NCBI RefSeq assembly: GCF_003855155.1
Contig: NZ_CP034073.1
Span: 124,001-188,000 of the forward strand
Direction of reading: 5' to 3'
Source: Shewanella psychromarinicola
GTDB taxonomy: Bacteria > Pseudomonadota > Gammaproteobacteria > Enterobacterales > Shewanellaceae
Length of the DNA stretch: 64,000 nucleotides
Numbering within the stretch: the first letter of the stretch is position 1; each line of letters begins with the position of its first letter. A program made the translations under genes and the position numbers. Below, one piece after another: positions 53,478-62,938 of the stretch. Below the pieces are notes generated by a model. That model did not search any database. It was given only the letters and a program-made list of their open reading frames with translations, and had not been told where the DNA came from.

Positions 53478-53665
53478 AAAAAAGCGAACCAATCGGTTCG
53501 CTTTTTTAATGTTTTTACTCAAAATGCTAAATGAAGTCTACTACCACGATAATGGCGTTACTGCCGATGAGAAGACAAGGAAGCCGATGCTTTTCTCCTC
53601 GGAGTTGACTGGTGTCAATGAGAAGAGAAAAGTGTCGGCTGACGCCGTATTATCGAGGCCAAGTA
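53478..53665. ncRNA. Tandem structured RNA-like repeat, copy C
   Basis: Terminator AAAAAAGCGAACC-AATC-GGTTCGCTTTTTT at 53478-53507. The conserved block has changes (GAAGTCTACTACCACGATAA). A closing stem pairs CGATAATGGCGT with ACGCC-GT-ATTATCG. The inner stem pairs GCCGATGCTTTTCT with AGAAAAGTGTCGGC (two wobbles on the forward strand). TTGAC-TGGT-GTCAA tops it. It ends 12 bases from the gcvP stop. Confidence 0.5.
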
Positions 53666-53676
53666 GTCATTATCAT

Positions 53677-56565
53677 TTATTCGTAGTCTGAAATTGGGAC
53701 ACACGAGCACATGAGGTTGCGATCCCCATAAACATCATCAATACGATTAACCGTTGGCCAAAACTTATTCGCCTTAACCGCCGCCGTTGGGAACACGGCC
53801 ACTTCACGACTGTACGGACGTGAATCAAACTCTGGGTCCATAATATCAGCCAGGGTGTGAGGTGCATTATGCAGTGGGTTATTGTCCACTGGCCACTCGC
53901 CTGCAGCGACTTTAGCCACTTCGCCGCGAATAGAGATCATCGCTTCGATAAACCTGTCCAACTCAACCTTAGACTCAGATTCCGTAGGCTCAATCATCAA
54001 GGTGCCCGCTACCGGGAAACTCATGGTGGGTGAGTGGAAACCATAATCGTTAAGACGCTTAGCGATATCCATTTCGGTTACGCCAGAGATTTCTTTCAAT
54101 GGACGTAAGTCGATAATACATTCGTGGGCAACGCGCTCGTTACGGCCGGTGAACAACACAGGGTAATGTGCTGACAGCTTTTTCATGATGTAGTTAGCGT
54201 TTAATAGCGCCGTTTGGGTTGATTGCTTCACACCCTTAGTGCCTAACAGCTTAATGTACATCCAGCTGATTGGCAGGATGCTAGCGCTGCCATAAGGTGC
54301 AGCAGATACTGCGCCGTTGTGGTCGCTTTCGCGGCCAGGCTTAACCACTACGTGGCCTGCTACAAATGGCGCAAGGTGCGCTTTAACCCCGATTGGGCCC
54401 ATACCAGGACCACCACCGCCGTGCGGGATAGCAAAGGTTTTATGTAGGTTTAAATGCGATACGTCTGCGCCGATAAAGCCTGGTGAGGTTAAGCCAACCT
54501 GGGCGTTCATGTTGGCGCCGTCCAAATACACTTGACCGCCATATTGATGGACGATGTCGCACACTTCGCGGATTGATTCTTCGTACACACCGTGGGTCGA
54601 TGGGTATGTGATCATGATGCACGATAAGCTGTCGGCAAGCTCGGCCGCTTTAGTGCGTAAATCGTCTAAATCAACGTTGCCTTGCTTGTCGCACGCCGTG
54701 ACCACAACCTTCATACCAGCAAGTTGTGCCGATGCAGGGTTGGTGCCATGAGCCGATTGCGGGATTAAGCAAATGTTACGGTGCGCGTCGCCGCGAGACT
54801 CGTGGTATTTCTTAATCGCTAATAGACCGGCGTATTCGCCTTGTGCACCTGAGTTAGGTTGAATACACACGGCATCGTAACCGGTGATGTTGACTAAAAA
54901 CTCAGACAACTCATTAATTAACTGAGTGTAACCTTGTGCTTGGTCAAGTGGGCAAAATGGGTGCATGTTAGCAAATTCTGGCCAGCTTACCGGTAGCATT
55001 TCCACTGCGGCGTTGAGCTTCATGGTGCATGAACCTAACGAGATCATTGAGTGGTTTAGGGCTAAATCTTTGTTTTCCAGACGCTTGATATAACGCATCA
55101 TCTCGGTTTCGCTTTGGTAGCGATTAAATGTTGGATGAGTTAATACCGCGTCTTGACGTACTAATGCTTGTGGGATTGACTGACTGCCATTGGCCACAAT
55201 GGCGCCATCTAATGTGGCGACATCTATGCCATGGCCAGCACCTAAAATCACATCAAACAATACCACCAGATCCTGGCGAGTAGTGGTTTCGTCAAAACTC
55301 ACCCCAAATGCGCCGTCGGCGTCGATGCGTAAGTTTAACTTGGCCGCTAATGCACGGGCGTTAATCGCTGCAACGTCGGCACCTTTAACACTGATGGTGT
55401 CGAACCATGAAGTGTTCGCTAAGGTTAAGCCTTTAGCGCTTAAGCCTGCGGCTAAAATGTCGGCAAAACGGTGAATGCGTGATGCGATGGTTTTTAAGCC
55501 ATGTGGGCCGTGGAATACCGCATAAAACGACACCATGTTGGCTAATAAGGTTTGCGCCGTACAAATGTTTGAGTTAGCTTTTTCGCGGCGAATATGTTGC
55601 TCGCGGGTTTGCATGGCCATGCGTAATGCGCTGTTGCCGCGGCGGTCTTTTGACACACCAATAATGCGACCTGGCATTGAACGTTTGTGCTCATCACGGG
55701 CCACGAAAAAGGCCGCGTGAGGTCCGCCGTATCCCATGGGTACCCCAAAACGTTGCGCGCTACCAAACACCACATCTGCGCCCATGACGCCCGGTGATTT
55801 AAGCAGTAATAACGACATAATGTCGGCGGCAACGGTAACCACCACTTTTTTGTCACGTAACTGAGTAAATAACTCAGTGTAGTCGGTGATTTGACCAATA
55901 CGGTTGGTGTACTGGAACAAGGCACCAAATAATTCGTAATTTACTGCCTCTTTTGCTGGGCCAACGACCACGTCAAAACCAAAGCATTCGGCGCGAGTTT
56001 TGACTACGTCGAGGGTTTGCGGGAATACGTCGTCGGCAACAAAGAAGATGTTGGCTTTTTTGGCTTTAGAGACGCGCTTGGCTAATGCCATGGCTTCTGC
56101 TGCTGCGGTTGCTTCATCTAATAATGATGCAGAGGCAAGATCAAGACCGGTAAGGTCCATTGACACTTGCTGGAAGTTTAACGTGGCTTCTAAACGGCCT
56201 TGGGCGATTTCTGGCTGGTACGGCGTGTAAGCCGTGTACCAACCTGGGTTTTCAAACACATTACGCAAAATGACATTAGGCACTTGCACGCCGTAGTAAC
56301 CCATACCGATATAGCTTTTAAAGACTGTATTTTTATCTGCTATGTTACGGATATAGGCGATACCTTCGGCTTCGCCACAGGAATCACCTATGGTGAGCTC
56401 TTGGGGTAAGCGAATTTTGCCTGGGACCGTTTGGGCGGTCAGATCGTCTAGCGACTCTGCGCCAATGAAGTTCAACATGTCTTGTTGTTGTTCTGCATTT
56501 GGGCCGATGTGGCGCGTCAGGAAAAGTTCGTGCTGTTCTAGTTGTGTCAGGGTTTGCTTGGTCAT
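53677..56565 (-). CDS. gcvP: Glycine dehydrogenase (decarboxylating), P protein
   Basis: 962 residues, fused N- and C-terminal halves as in E. coli. FLTRHIGPN at the start, [10 protein letters not shown] in the first half, and the PLP-binding [20 protein letters not shown] in the second. GcvP decarboxylates glycine and passes aminomethyl to lipoyl-GcvH. The ATG ending at 56565 is preceded by AAGG and gives the family N-terminus; a longer frame to 56610 is unlikely. It is last of gcvT-gcvH-gcvP, and the array of structured repeats starts directly after its stop. Confidence 0.97.
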   Translation of the reverse strand: MTKQTLTQLEQHELFLTRHIGPNAEQQQDMLNFIGAESLDDLTAQTVPGKIRLPQELTIGDSCGEAEGIAYIRNIADKNTVFKSYIGMGYYGVQVPNVILRNVFENPGWYTAYTPYQPEIAQGRLEATLNFQQVSMDLTGLDLASASLLDEATAAAEAMALAKRVSKAKKANIFFVADDVFPQTLDVVKTRAECFGFDVVVGPAKEAVNYELFGALFQYTNRIGQITDYTELFTQLRDKKVVVTVAADIMSLLLLKSPGVMGADVVFGSAQRFGVPMGYGGPHAAFFVARDEHKRSMPGRIIGVSKDRRGNSALRMAMQTREQHIRREKANSNICTAQTLLANMVSFYAVFHGPHGLKTIASRIHRFADILAAGLSAKGLTLANTSWFDTISVKGADVAAINARALAAKLNLRIDADGAFGVSFDETTTRQDLVVLFDVILGAGHGIDVATLDGAIVANGSQSIPQALVRQDAVLTHPTFNRYQSETEMMRYIKRLENKDLALNHSMISLGSCTMKLNAAVEMLPVSWPEFANMHPFCPLDQAQGYTQLINELSEFLVNITGYDAVCIQPNSGAQGEYAGLLAIKKYHESRGDAHRNICLIPQSAHGTNPASAQLAGMKVVVTACDKQGNVDLDDLRTKAAELADSLSCIMITYPSTHGVYEESIREVCDIVHQYGGQVYLDGANMNAQVGLTSPGFIGADVSHLNLHKTFAIPHGGGGPGMGPIGVKAHLAPFVAGHVVVKPGRESDHNGAVSAAPYGSASILPISWMYIKLLGTKGVKQSTQTALLNANYIMKKLSAHYPVLFTGRNERVAHECIIDLRPLKEISGVTEMDIAKRLNDYGFHSPTMSFPVAGTLMIEPTESESKVELDRFIEAMISIRGEVAKVAAGEWPVDNNPLHNAPHTLADIMDPEFDSRPYSREVAVFPTAAVKANKFWPTVNRIDDVYGDRNLMCSCVPISDYE

Positions 56566-56744
56566 ATTAAACCTTGTTCCAAATCGACCAGTTGAGGCGG
56601 TAGGGCACATAACTGGATTAGGGTGAAAATGGGTAATACGTGAATAACCTGTTTACGGTTTATGATGTTGCGGCCTCGTCATTGGCTTTTTAGCTGCCAC
56701 GGGTTAGAGATTATCGGCGCAACATTTTTAGCTTCATATAACAA

Positions 56745-56766
56745 AGAAGCTCCCTAGGGAGCTTCT
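56745..56766 (-). terminator. Hairpin between gcvH and gcvP
   Basis: AGAAGCTCCCTAGGGAGCTTCT is a perfect 22-base palindrome, followed on the reverse strand by TTGTTATA. It lies just after the gcvH stop and could reduce readthrough into gcvP or protect the gcvTH message. Confidence 0.7.
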
Positions 56767-56780
56767 AGTGTTATGGGTGA

Positions 56781-57170
56781 TTATTCTTGGTCAATGACTT
56801 CTTGATAACCGTCGGCATCGAGCAATGCATCAACTTCGGCTTCAAGAGAAGGCATAACACGGAAGAACCAACCTTCACCAAAAGCGTCACTGTTGACCAG
56901 TTCTGGTGAATCTTCTAATGATTCGTTTACGGCAATCACTTCACCAGAAATCGGTGCGTAGATGTCTGAAGCCGCTTTGACTGATTCTGCTACTGCACAA
57001 TCTTCACCGGCGGTAACGGTATCGCCTACATCTGGTAATTCTACGAATACCATGTCACCAAGAAGCTCTTGAGCATGCTCAGTGATACCTACTGTGTAGC
57101 TACCGTCTGATTCTTTACGGATCCATTCGTGTGAAGATGCATATTTCAATTCTGCCGGAATAGTGCTCAT
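56781..57170 (-). CDS. gcvH: Glycine cleavage system H protein
   Basis: 129 residues of the lipoyl carrier fold. The lipoylated Lys is in [20 protein letters not shown] (about residue 65). Start [20 protein letters not shown] is standard. It shuttles the aminomethyl and dihydrolipoyl forms between GcvP, GcvT and the L protein. It is 71 bases downstream of gcvT. Confidence 0.97.
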   Translation of the reverse strand: MSTIPAELKYASSHEWIRKESDGSYTVGITEHAQELLGDMVFVELPDVGDTVTAGEDCAVAESVKAASDIYAPISGEVIAVNESLEDSPELVNSDAFGEGWFFRVMPSLEAEVDALLDADGYQEVIDQE

Positions 57171-57241
57171 TGTTGCTGTTCCTTAATCTGATGTTCAAAG
57201 ACTTAATCAATAAATTCGGTGTCGGTAACACGCCACTATCA

Positions 57242-58336
57242 TTAGAAGGCTTGTTTACCATTGCGCACAAAACTTGGGGCGATGACTTTTACGGTCACGC
57301 GTTTTTTACGCATTTCAACTTTAGCTGTGGCACCAATACCATTGGGTACACGGGCCATGGCGATAGAATAGCCTAACGTTGGCGAAAACGAACCACTGGT
57401 GATCACACCTTGGTGTTCAACACCGTCTGCATCGGTAAAAAATACCGCCATATCATGGCGTAACACGCCCTTTTCTTCCATGACCAAACCAACTAACTTT
57501 GTCGTGCCTGCCGCTTTAATCGCGGTTAACGCTTCGCGGCCGATAAAGTCACGATCGCTTGGCTCCCACGCAACGGTCCAGCCCATATTAGCAGCCAGTG
57601 GATTGATTGACTCGTCCATGTCTTGGCCGTATAGATTCATGCCCGCTTCTAAGCGTAATGTGTCGCGGGCACCAAGACCACACGGCTTAACGCCTGCCTC
57701 TAAGAGTGCTTGCCATAGGGCTTCGGCTTCAGCTTCTGGGACAATGATTTCGTAGCCAACTTCACCGGTGTAACCTGTGGTGGCAATAAATAAACTGCCT
57801 GACTGCACACCAAAGAATGGCTTCATGCCTGCAATAGCAGCATTTTGATCGGCGGTGAATACGCTAGCGGCTTTCGCTTTCGCGTTAGGGCCTTGTACGG
57901 CAATCATCGACAATTCTGGACGTTCGCTAACCACAACATCAAACGCGGCGGCTTGTGTGTTGATCCAGGCGAGGTCTTTGTCGCGAGTAGCGGAGTTAAC
58001 CACTACGCGGTAATGGGTGTCGGTTAAGTAGTAGGTGATAAGGTCGTCGATGATACCAGCGTTTTCGTCTAGCATTCCGCCATAAAGGGCTTTACCCGGT
58101 ACGGTAAGTTTGGCGACATCGTTAGCAAGTAACTTACGTAAGAAGGCACAAGCATCGCTGCCGGTAACGTCAACTACGGTCATGTGAGACACGTCAAACA
58201 TGCCTGCGTCTTGACGTACTGCGTGGTGCTCTTCGATTTGAGAGCCGTAGTTAATCGGCATTTCCCAACCATGGAAATCGACCATTTTGGCGTTTGATTG
58301 TAAATGCTTGTTAAAAAGTACTGTTTTGCTAGCCAT
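57242..58336 (-). CDS. gcvT: Glycine cleavage system T protein (aminomethyltransferase)
   Basis: 364 residues. Family markers: [24 protein letters not shown] start ([15 protein letters not shown]), [35 protein letters not shown] and FIGREAL. It transfers the methylene from lipoyl-H protein to tetrahydrofolate, releasing ammonia. First gene of the operon. No glycine riboswitch is seen upstream, but a GntR-type palindrome lies at 58414. Confidence 0.97.
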   Translation of the reverse strand: MASKTVLFNKHLQSNAKMVDFHGWEMPINYGSQIEEHHAVRQDAGMFDVSHMTVVDVTGSDACAFLRKLLANDVAKLTVPGKALYGGMLDENAGIIDDLITYYLTDTHYRVVVNSATRDKDLAWINTQAAAFDVVVSERPELSMIAVQGPNAKAKAASVFTADQNAAIAGMKPFFGVQSGSLFIATTGYTGEVGYEIIVPEAEAEALWQALLEAGVKPCGLGARDTLRLEAGMNLYGQDMDESINPLAANMGWTVAWEPSDRDFIGREALTAIKAAGTTKLVGLVMEEKGVLRHDMAVFFTDADGVEHQGVITSGSFSPTLGYSIAMARVPNGIGATAKVEMRKKRVTVKVIAPSFVRNGKQAF

Positions 58337-58413
58337 TATTATCCCTTTTTTTGAGGCCTTTCTTATGTAGGTATTTGATAAAATGCGAACAAAATTATAC
58401 TCCGCAGACCCAA

Positions 58414-58425
58414 TTTGTATACAAA
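58414..58425. promoter_or_regulatory. GntR-type palindrome upstream of gcvT
   Basis: TTTGTATACAAA is a perfect 12-base palindrome about 78 bases before the gcvT start. The core TTGTATACAA is the type bound by FCD-class GntR regulators (VanR-like sites). A putative control site for the glycine cleavage operon. Confidence 0.45.
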
Positions 58426-58561
58426 AGAATTTTCTAATCCGAGTCCAGTCGCATTAGTTTAGCTAATCTATTGGCATAATTTTTTTACATAATTATTTAC
58501 AATAAAATAACTGATTTAACTGTGCTACCTGATATTAAACAAGTTTCTACATTAGCTATGA

Positions 58562-59779
58562 TTAAATTGGCTCACGACAAAGTTTAGGTAATGTCATTTT
58601 GTTACCCATAGCCTGTTTGATGAACACTGTTTTCAGTCCAGCGACATTATCAACTAGGGTTAGGCCGATGTCGCGCATGGCTTTTTTAAGCGGATTGCTG
58701 CCGGCAAACAGTCTTTTAAAGCCTTCCATGGTGGCTATCATTTCCATGGCTTCAGCTTTACGCCAACGTTCAAGGGCGCGTAAATGGCTATATTCGCCTA
58801 AGTCTTTGCCTTGCTCATGCAATTGGGTAAAGGTGTCGATGATACTGGCAGCGTCTAAAAAGCCTAAGTTAACCCCTTGGCCGGCTAACGGATGAATGGT
58901 ATGGGCGGCGTCACCGGCCAGCACTAAACGGTGGCGCGCAAAATGGCGCGCATAACGCATCCGCAGTGGAAATGATTGACGCTCGCTGATCACTTGGCAC
59001 AAGCCTAAACGACCATCGAGCGCGGCGGTTAATGCTTTTGAAAACTCAACCTCATCAAGCGCTAATAATTGCTTGGCTTGATCGGGCGACACCGACCACA
59101 CAATTGAACATAAATGGTCGTCATACAAGGGCAACATAGCTAATGGGCCGCCGGGTAAAAAGGCTTGTCTGGCGGTGGCGTCATGGGCGAGTTCGGTGCG
59201 CACTGTGGCGACAATGGCATGGTGACCGTAGTCCCAGAATGTCAGCGGAATACTGCATTGCTGGCGCACCCATGAGTTGGCACCATCGGCAGCCACCACC
59301 ACGGCGGCGCTAATGTTGTCGCCACTGGCTAAGGTAAGCCAAGCTTCGCGTTCGCCAAAGGCTATACGTTCAAGGCGTTGGCCTTCTAAATGGGTTAAAT
59401 TACTGATCTCACTCGCACGTTTGGCAAGGGCATAGCTGATGGCATCGTTTTCGATAATCGAGCCTAAATGCGTTTCGCTGATGCTGTGGGCGTCAAATTC
59501 AATTTTGCCTAGGCCGTCTTTGTCCCACACCGACATTTTTTGGTAAGGGCTGACACGATTGTCATCGAGATATTGCCACGCACTGAGGTTTTGTAGCAAT
59601 TGCTGGCTGGCTTTGTTAATGGCACTGACACGCAATTTAGGCTCGCCACTGACCGCTTGAATTGTGCCAGCATCGATGACCACGACATTAAGGTCGGCGT
59701 TGGCTAAACCGATTGCGGTAGCGAGCCCGACCATGCCACCTCCGACGATGGCAACATCATATGTTTGAGTTGAATACAT
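58562..59779 (-). CDS. ubiI: 2-polyprenylphenol hydroxylase UbiI (VisC)
   Basis: 405 residues, class A flavoprotein monooxygenase. The FAD fold is YDVAIVGGGMVGLATAIGLA (residues about 7-26), the DG motif is VVVAADGANSWVRQQC, and LAGDAAHTIHPLAGQGVNLG binds FAD ribityl. UbiI hydroxylates C5 of the ubiquinone precursor ring. The ATG ending at 59779 is chosen for AAGGA 7 bases upstream. It is 17 bases downstream of ubiH, so cotranscribed. Confidence 0.9.
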   Translation of the reverse strand: MYSTQTYDVAIVGGGMVGLATAIGLANADLNVVVIDAGTIQAVSGEPKLRVSAINKASQQLLQNLSAWQYLDDNRVSPYQKMSVWDKDGLGKIEFDAHSISETHLGSIIENDAISYALAKRASEISNLTHLEGQRLERIAFGEREAWLTLASGDNISAAVVVAADGANSWVRQQCSIPLTFWDYGHHAIVATVRTELAHDATARQAFLPGGPLAMLPLYDDHLCSIVWSVSPDQAKQLLALDEVEFSKALTAALDGRLGLCQVISERQSFPLRMRYARHFARHRLVLAGDAAHTIHPLAGQGVNLGFLDAASIIDTFTQLHEQGKDLGEYSHLRALERWRKAEAMEMIATMEGFKRLFAGSNPLKKAMRDIGLTLVDNVAGLKTVFIKQAMGNKMTLPKLCREPI

Positions 59780-59802
59780 GGTCAATCCTTACCTTAAAAG
59801 AG

Positions 59803-61113
59803 TTAACGCCAACCCATTGCGGTTTGAGCAACGGGACGTTTGAGTGGGGGTAACCAAGACAATAAACGCAAACCGACATTGCGCCCCGCCACCAGCGGCC
59901 AATATTGATTGGAAAAACCACGCACTAAAAATTCGATATTGCGAAGTGTGCTGTCGCGATCGGCTTGGCGATCGACTAAATATTGATGCACGATGGCGCT
60001 GCTGCCGACATCGACCTGGGTTGAGCTATTGGTTAATTGATGCGCACTAAAGGCCTGTTCAAGTACATTGAGTAACCCCACTACATCACGTAAACCTAAG
60101 TTAAAGCCTTGTCCGGCAATAGGATGTAGGGTTTGCGCGGCGTTACCGACAAAGATACAACGATGGTAAACAGGCCTTGGCATATACGATAACGTTAGTG
60201 GATAACTCACCCGTTGACCGACGTCGACAAAACGACCCGCTCGGTGACCAAACGCTTGTTGTAAGGCGGCTAAAAATTCAGTTTTGTCGCCGTTGACTAA
60301 TTCATGGGCTTGTGCGGGCGGTAATGCCCACACGACTGAAAAACGTGATTGGGTCGGCGTTGCTGAAGACTTAGACGCGAATGACTTAGACTTGAATGAA
60401 TTAGACTTGAATGAATTAGACGCTGATGACATAGGTAAAAGTGCCAGCGGGCCGGTTTGAGTGAAGCGTTCGTAAGCCCAATGCTGATGGGCTTGATCTG
60501 TGGTGATATTAGCGACTATAGCCGTTTGATCAAAATCGATTTTTTCTGTTGGTTGGCCCAGATGTTGGCGCACGACCGAATTGGCACCATCTGCTGCCAC
60601 CAATAACTGGCAATGCAATTGAGTGCCGTTATCTAAGGTTAATAAGTGGCCGCTTGTTTGAGCCAGTATCTGGGTGACTTTGGCCGGACAAAATACCCTA
60701 ACAGCGGATTGAGCCAGTTGCTCAAACAACACTTTGCCCACTTGGGCTAATTCAACCACCTGGCCTAATGCATCTAACCCAAGCGGTTTAGCATTGAGCT
60801 CGGTCATGCCAAAGTGACCGCGATCGGAAACATGAATATTTTCAATTGCAGTGCCAAGATGCTGCAACTTAGGCCAAATGCCTAAACGAGTGAGTTCAAA
60901 AACAGAACCGTGAGCAACGGCAATGGAGCGAGCATCAAAGCCTGGGTGATTATGGTTGGCAACGTGGGCTTCGATTAAGGCAATGCGCAGCGGACGCGAC
61001 AAGGTGGCAGATAACTTAGCTAACCCTAAGGCTAACGTGGCTCCTGCCATGGCGCCACCCACAATGGCAATATCAACGGCAAGTGGTTGTGTGGAGGTGT
61101 GTGCTGAGGTCAT
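59803..61113 (-). CDS. ubiH: 2-octaprenyl-6-methoxyphenol hydroxylase UbiH, with repeat insertion
   Basis: 436 residues, longer than the usual 390-400. FAD fold VDIAIVGGAMAGATLALGLA, DG motif LLVAADGANSVVRQHLG, and the UbiH-typical FVGNAAQTLHPIAGQGFNLG with LRD. It performs C1 hydroxylation in ubiquinone synthesis. The extra length includes a Ser/Phe/Lys-rich insertion (SNSFKSNSFKSKSFASKSS) between GPLALLPM and RFSVVWALP, encoded by a 15-bp tandem repeat. The position corresponds to a surface loop, so activity may be kept. Upstream ygfB is 29 bases away. Confidence 0.92.
   Translation of the reverse strand: MTSAHTSTQPLAVDIAIVGGAMAGATLALGLAKLSATLSRPLRIALIEAHVANHNHPGFDARSIAVAHGSVFELTRLGIWPKLQHLGTAIENIHVSDRGHFGMTELNAKPLGLDALGQVVELAQVGKVLFEQLAQSAVRVFCPAKVTQILAQTSGHLLTLDNGTQLHCQLLVAADGANSVVRQHLGQPTEKIDFDQTAIVANITTDQAHQHWAYERFTQTGPLALLPMSSASNSFKSNSFKSKSFASKSSATPTQSRFSVVWALPPAQAHELVNGDKTEFLAALQQAFGHRAGRFVDVGQRVSYPLTLSYMPRPVYHRCIFVGNAAQTLHPIAGQGFNLGLRDVVGLLNVLEQAFSAHQLTNSSTQVDVGSSAIVHQYLVDRQADRDSTLRNIEFLVRGFSNQYWPLVAGRNVGLRLLSWLPPLKRPVAQTAMGWR
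60368..60427 (-). repeat. 15-bp tandem repeat inside ubiH
   Basis: Four units (GACTTAGACGCGAAT, GACTTAGACTTGAAT, GAATTAGACTTGAAT, GAATTAGACGCTGAT on the forward strand) keep the ubiH frame and encode SFKSN-type pentapeptides. Confidence 0.92.
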
Positions 61114-61142
61114 ACGCTGCGTTACTGCCTATACCAAAAATA

Positions 61143-61718
61143 TTAGTGAAAATTTGAATGCTCGTCGGTGTCATGTAAAGGCATGTCTAAACCGAACTCT
61201 GAATAGCATAAAATAGCCGACATTCTGACAAATTCTTGCAGTTCAACGTAGGCGACTTCGGATTCTTCGTCATCACCAACATCAAATTCTACTTGGGCAA
61301 TATCAGCAAGGTCTTTAATCACTTCACGCACATCAGATGATGCTTTTGCTAGCTGCGGTTGAATAATGGCAATGCCGGTTAAGAAGCTTTGGGTCCACAA
61401 AGCTAACGCTTCAACGCGCTCGCTCAGCGGCACTTCTTCTTCTGGCAGTAACAAGGTAAAGCCAAATTCAAAATCGACTAAGCGTGTCACCGTGTCTTGA
61501 TACAACTCACTGATCAACTTTTGTAAGTTCGCTTCTAGCGGCTGACCGTCGTTCATTAACTCAACTAACGGCGTTAACCACGCAAAATTCTCTTGTTTTA
61601 CGCCACCACAAATTAGCCCAACAAGTGCACCGTGCACTTCTACTGGATGTTGGCCTACTTCAGCGTAATCTAATGCCTGTTTTAGTTTTTCAATACATAA
61701 TGAAGGTGGGATTGCCAT
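61143..61718 (-). CDS. ygfB: UPF0149 family protein YgfB
   Basis: 191 residues. ALDYAEVGQHPVEVHGALVG and LICGG near the start, ELYQDTVTRLVDFEFGFTLL, LALWTQSFLTGIA and the acidic DVGDDEESEVAYVELQEFVR are typical of YgfB (PF03695). In Pseudomonas, YgfB affects expression of a beta-lactamase regulator pathway; in Shewanella its role is unknown. First gene of ygfB-ubiH-ubiI, divergent from zapA as in E. coli. In E. coli pepP lies between ygfB and ubiH; it is absent here. Confidence 0.93.
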   Translation of the reverse strand: MAIPPSLCIEKLKQALDYAEVGQHPVEVHGALVGLICGGVKQENFAWLTPLVELMNDGQPLEANLQKLISELYQDTVTRLVDFEFGFTLLLPEEEVPLSERVEALALWTQSFLTGIAIIQPQLAKASSDVREVIKDLADIAQVEFDVGDDEESEVAYVELQEFVRMSAILCYSEFGLDMPLHDTDEHSNFH

Positions 61719-62151
61719 GGTTAATTCCTAATAGCGCTATATCTGCTTCAATGCTAGCAGAGATAGTATGATGCTCCAAATGCGAGCGTGTATTGTGCCC
61801 CAATTATACAGGGACTGAAGCAGATTTGTTCACACAAACAGCAAATAGTTAAAAAGGGATACTGTTGCCTTGCGCTTTTAAATTCAGCCCTATATAGTTC
61901 GCTCACATGCTGAACTTTACTAACATCAGCTCGGAATAATAAACGGTTATCAAACAGTCTTTTGTCCCGCTAACTGCGCTACACTGACTTATAATAGACC
62001 TGTTATTGGCGCAGCGATTAATTGCACAAGACGCCTGGTTAGCAAAACAAATGACAAGTTTGATATGAAATATGTCAAATTTTATGATTTTTACTTGTTT
62101 ACCCCATCTCTTTAACCCGAGTGAGGTTAACTGAGGATCTGCGGCGACATT
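61719..62151. other. Divergent promoter region of ygfB and zapA
   Basis: About 430 bases without a gene. Both promoters must lie here; GATATGAAATATGTC is a short dyad at about 62062-62076. No specific operator recognised. Confidence 0.5.
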
Positions 62152-62451
62152 ATGAGTAACAGTGCTGTTGATATTACCCTATTAGGGCGCACCTACTCCA
62201 TCGGATGTCCTAAAGGACGCGAAGAAGCATTGCGCACGGTAGCCAGAGAAGTTGAAAACCAGCTGACGACGTTAAAGTCTCGGACCAACAACTTAAGCCG
62301 TGAAGAGCTTGCCATTATGGCCGCACTCAATATTGGTAATGAATTGTACGAAGAAAAGCAAAAGAATAAGCAGTACATGGCGCAAATGGATGAGCGAATT
62401 TCGTTATTACAGTCAACGTTGGAAACATCCTTGGTTGAACGAAGCAGCTAG
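62152..62451 (+). CDS. zapA: Cell division protein ZapA
   Basis: 99 residues. SAVDITLLGRTYSIGCPKGR is the FtsZ-binding head, followed by a helix EALRTVAREVENQLTTLKSR and a C-terminal coiled coil (ERISLLQSTLETSL). ZapA tetramers bundle FtsZ filaments at the Z ring. Upstream of 6S RNA, the usual gammaproteobacterial order. Confidence 0.95.
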   Translation: MSNSAVDITLLGRTYSIGCPKGREEALRTVAREVENQLTTLKSRTNNLSREELAIMAALNIGNELYEEKQKNKQYMAQMDERISLLQSTLETSLVERSS

Positions 62452-62502
62452 GAAGGCTAAACTAAGATTTCAGAATTAAGAATAACTTGATTCTACCCTG
62501 TT

Positions 62503-62684
62503 TTGCTCCCTGAGATATTCGCCAGTTGGTTAAGTCCCTGTGCCGATAATTACAAACCCAGGGTGAATGCTTTCGTTGACACTGTGCATGCTCGGATTAT
62601 ACCGAGAAGCCTTAGGAAATGAACATTTACCCGCCTTGAACCTACGGTTCAAGGGCTGCGCCAGCAGCGGTATTTTGGGGAGCA
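62503..62684 (+). ncRNA. ssrS: 6S RNA
   Basis: Ends pair: GCTCCCTGAGA at 62505 with TTTTGGGGAGC at 62683. Inside are CGCCAGTTGGTTAAGTCCCT, GTGCCGATA, the central bubble with GCATGCTCGG and CCGAGAAGCCTTA, and the CCTTGAACC-TAC-GGTTCAAGG hairpin, all as in E. coli 6S RNA. It mimics an open promoter and sequesters sigma-70 RNA polymerase in stationary phase. It directly follows zapA. The usual downstream gene ygfA is missing. Confidence 0.95.
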
Positions 62685-62699
62685 TTCTAATTTCAGATT

Positions 62700-62725
62700 T
62701 AGCCTTTTTTTAAGGCTCATTTTTT
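62700..62725 (+). terminator. Terminator downstream of 6S RNA
   Basis: AGCCTT pairs with AAGGCT around a T-rich loop, followed by CATTTTTT. Confidence 0.8.
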
Positions 62726-62759
62726 GAAGATCACCTCGGTTACACTTTTTAGATAGTGC

Positions 62760-62938
62760 CTTTATTTCATCCTCAAGCACGCTTTTATATCCAAGCACTG
62801 TTTCATATCCAAGCTCTTTCATATCCAGCTCACTTTCATATCCAGCTCTGTTTCATATCCAAGCACTCTTTCATATCCAGCTCTGTTTCATATCCAAGCT
62901 CTCTTTTCTCCTCAAGATCTCTTTTATCCTCCAGCTGT
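62760..62938 (+). repeat. Imperfect 16-18 bp tandem array after 6S RNA
   Basis: About ten units of the type TTTCATATCCAAGCTCTG with variation (CCAGCTCAC, CCTCAAGATCTC). A short open frame through it is repeat-derived and probably not a gene. Confidence 0.85.

Noticed and set aside
53509..53691. Forward-strand frame extending from the third RNA-like unit into gcvP
   Set aside because: It crosses the gcvP stop on the opposite strand, and most of it lies in structured repeat sequence.
58337..58561. Glycine riboswitch upstream of gcvT
   Set aside because: The conserved aptamer elements were looked for in the leader and not seen.
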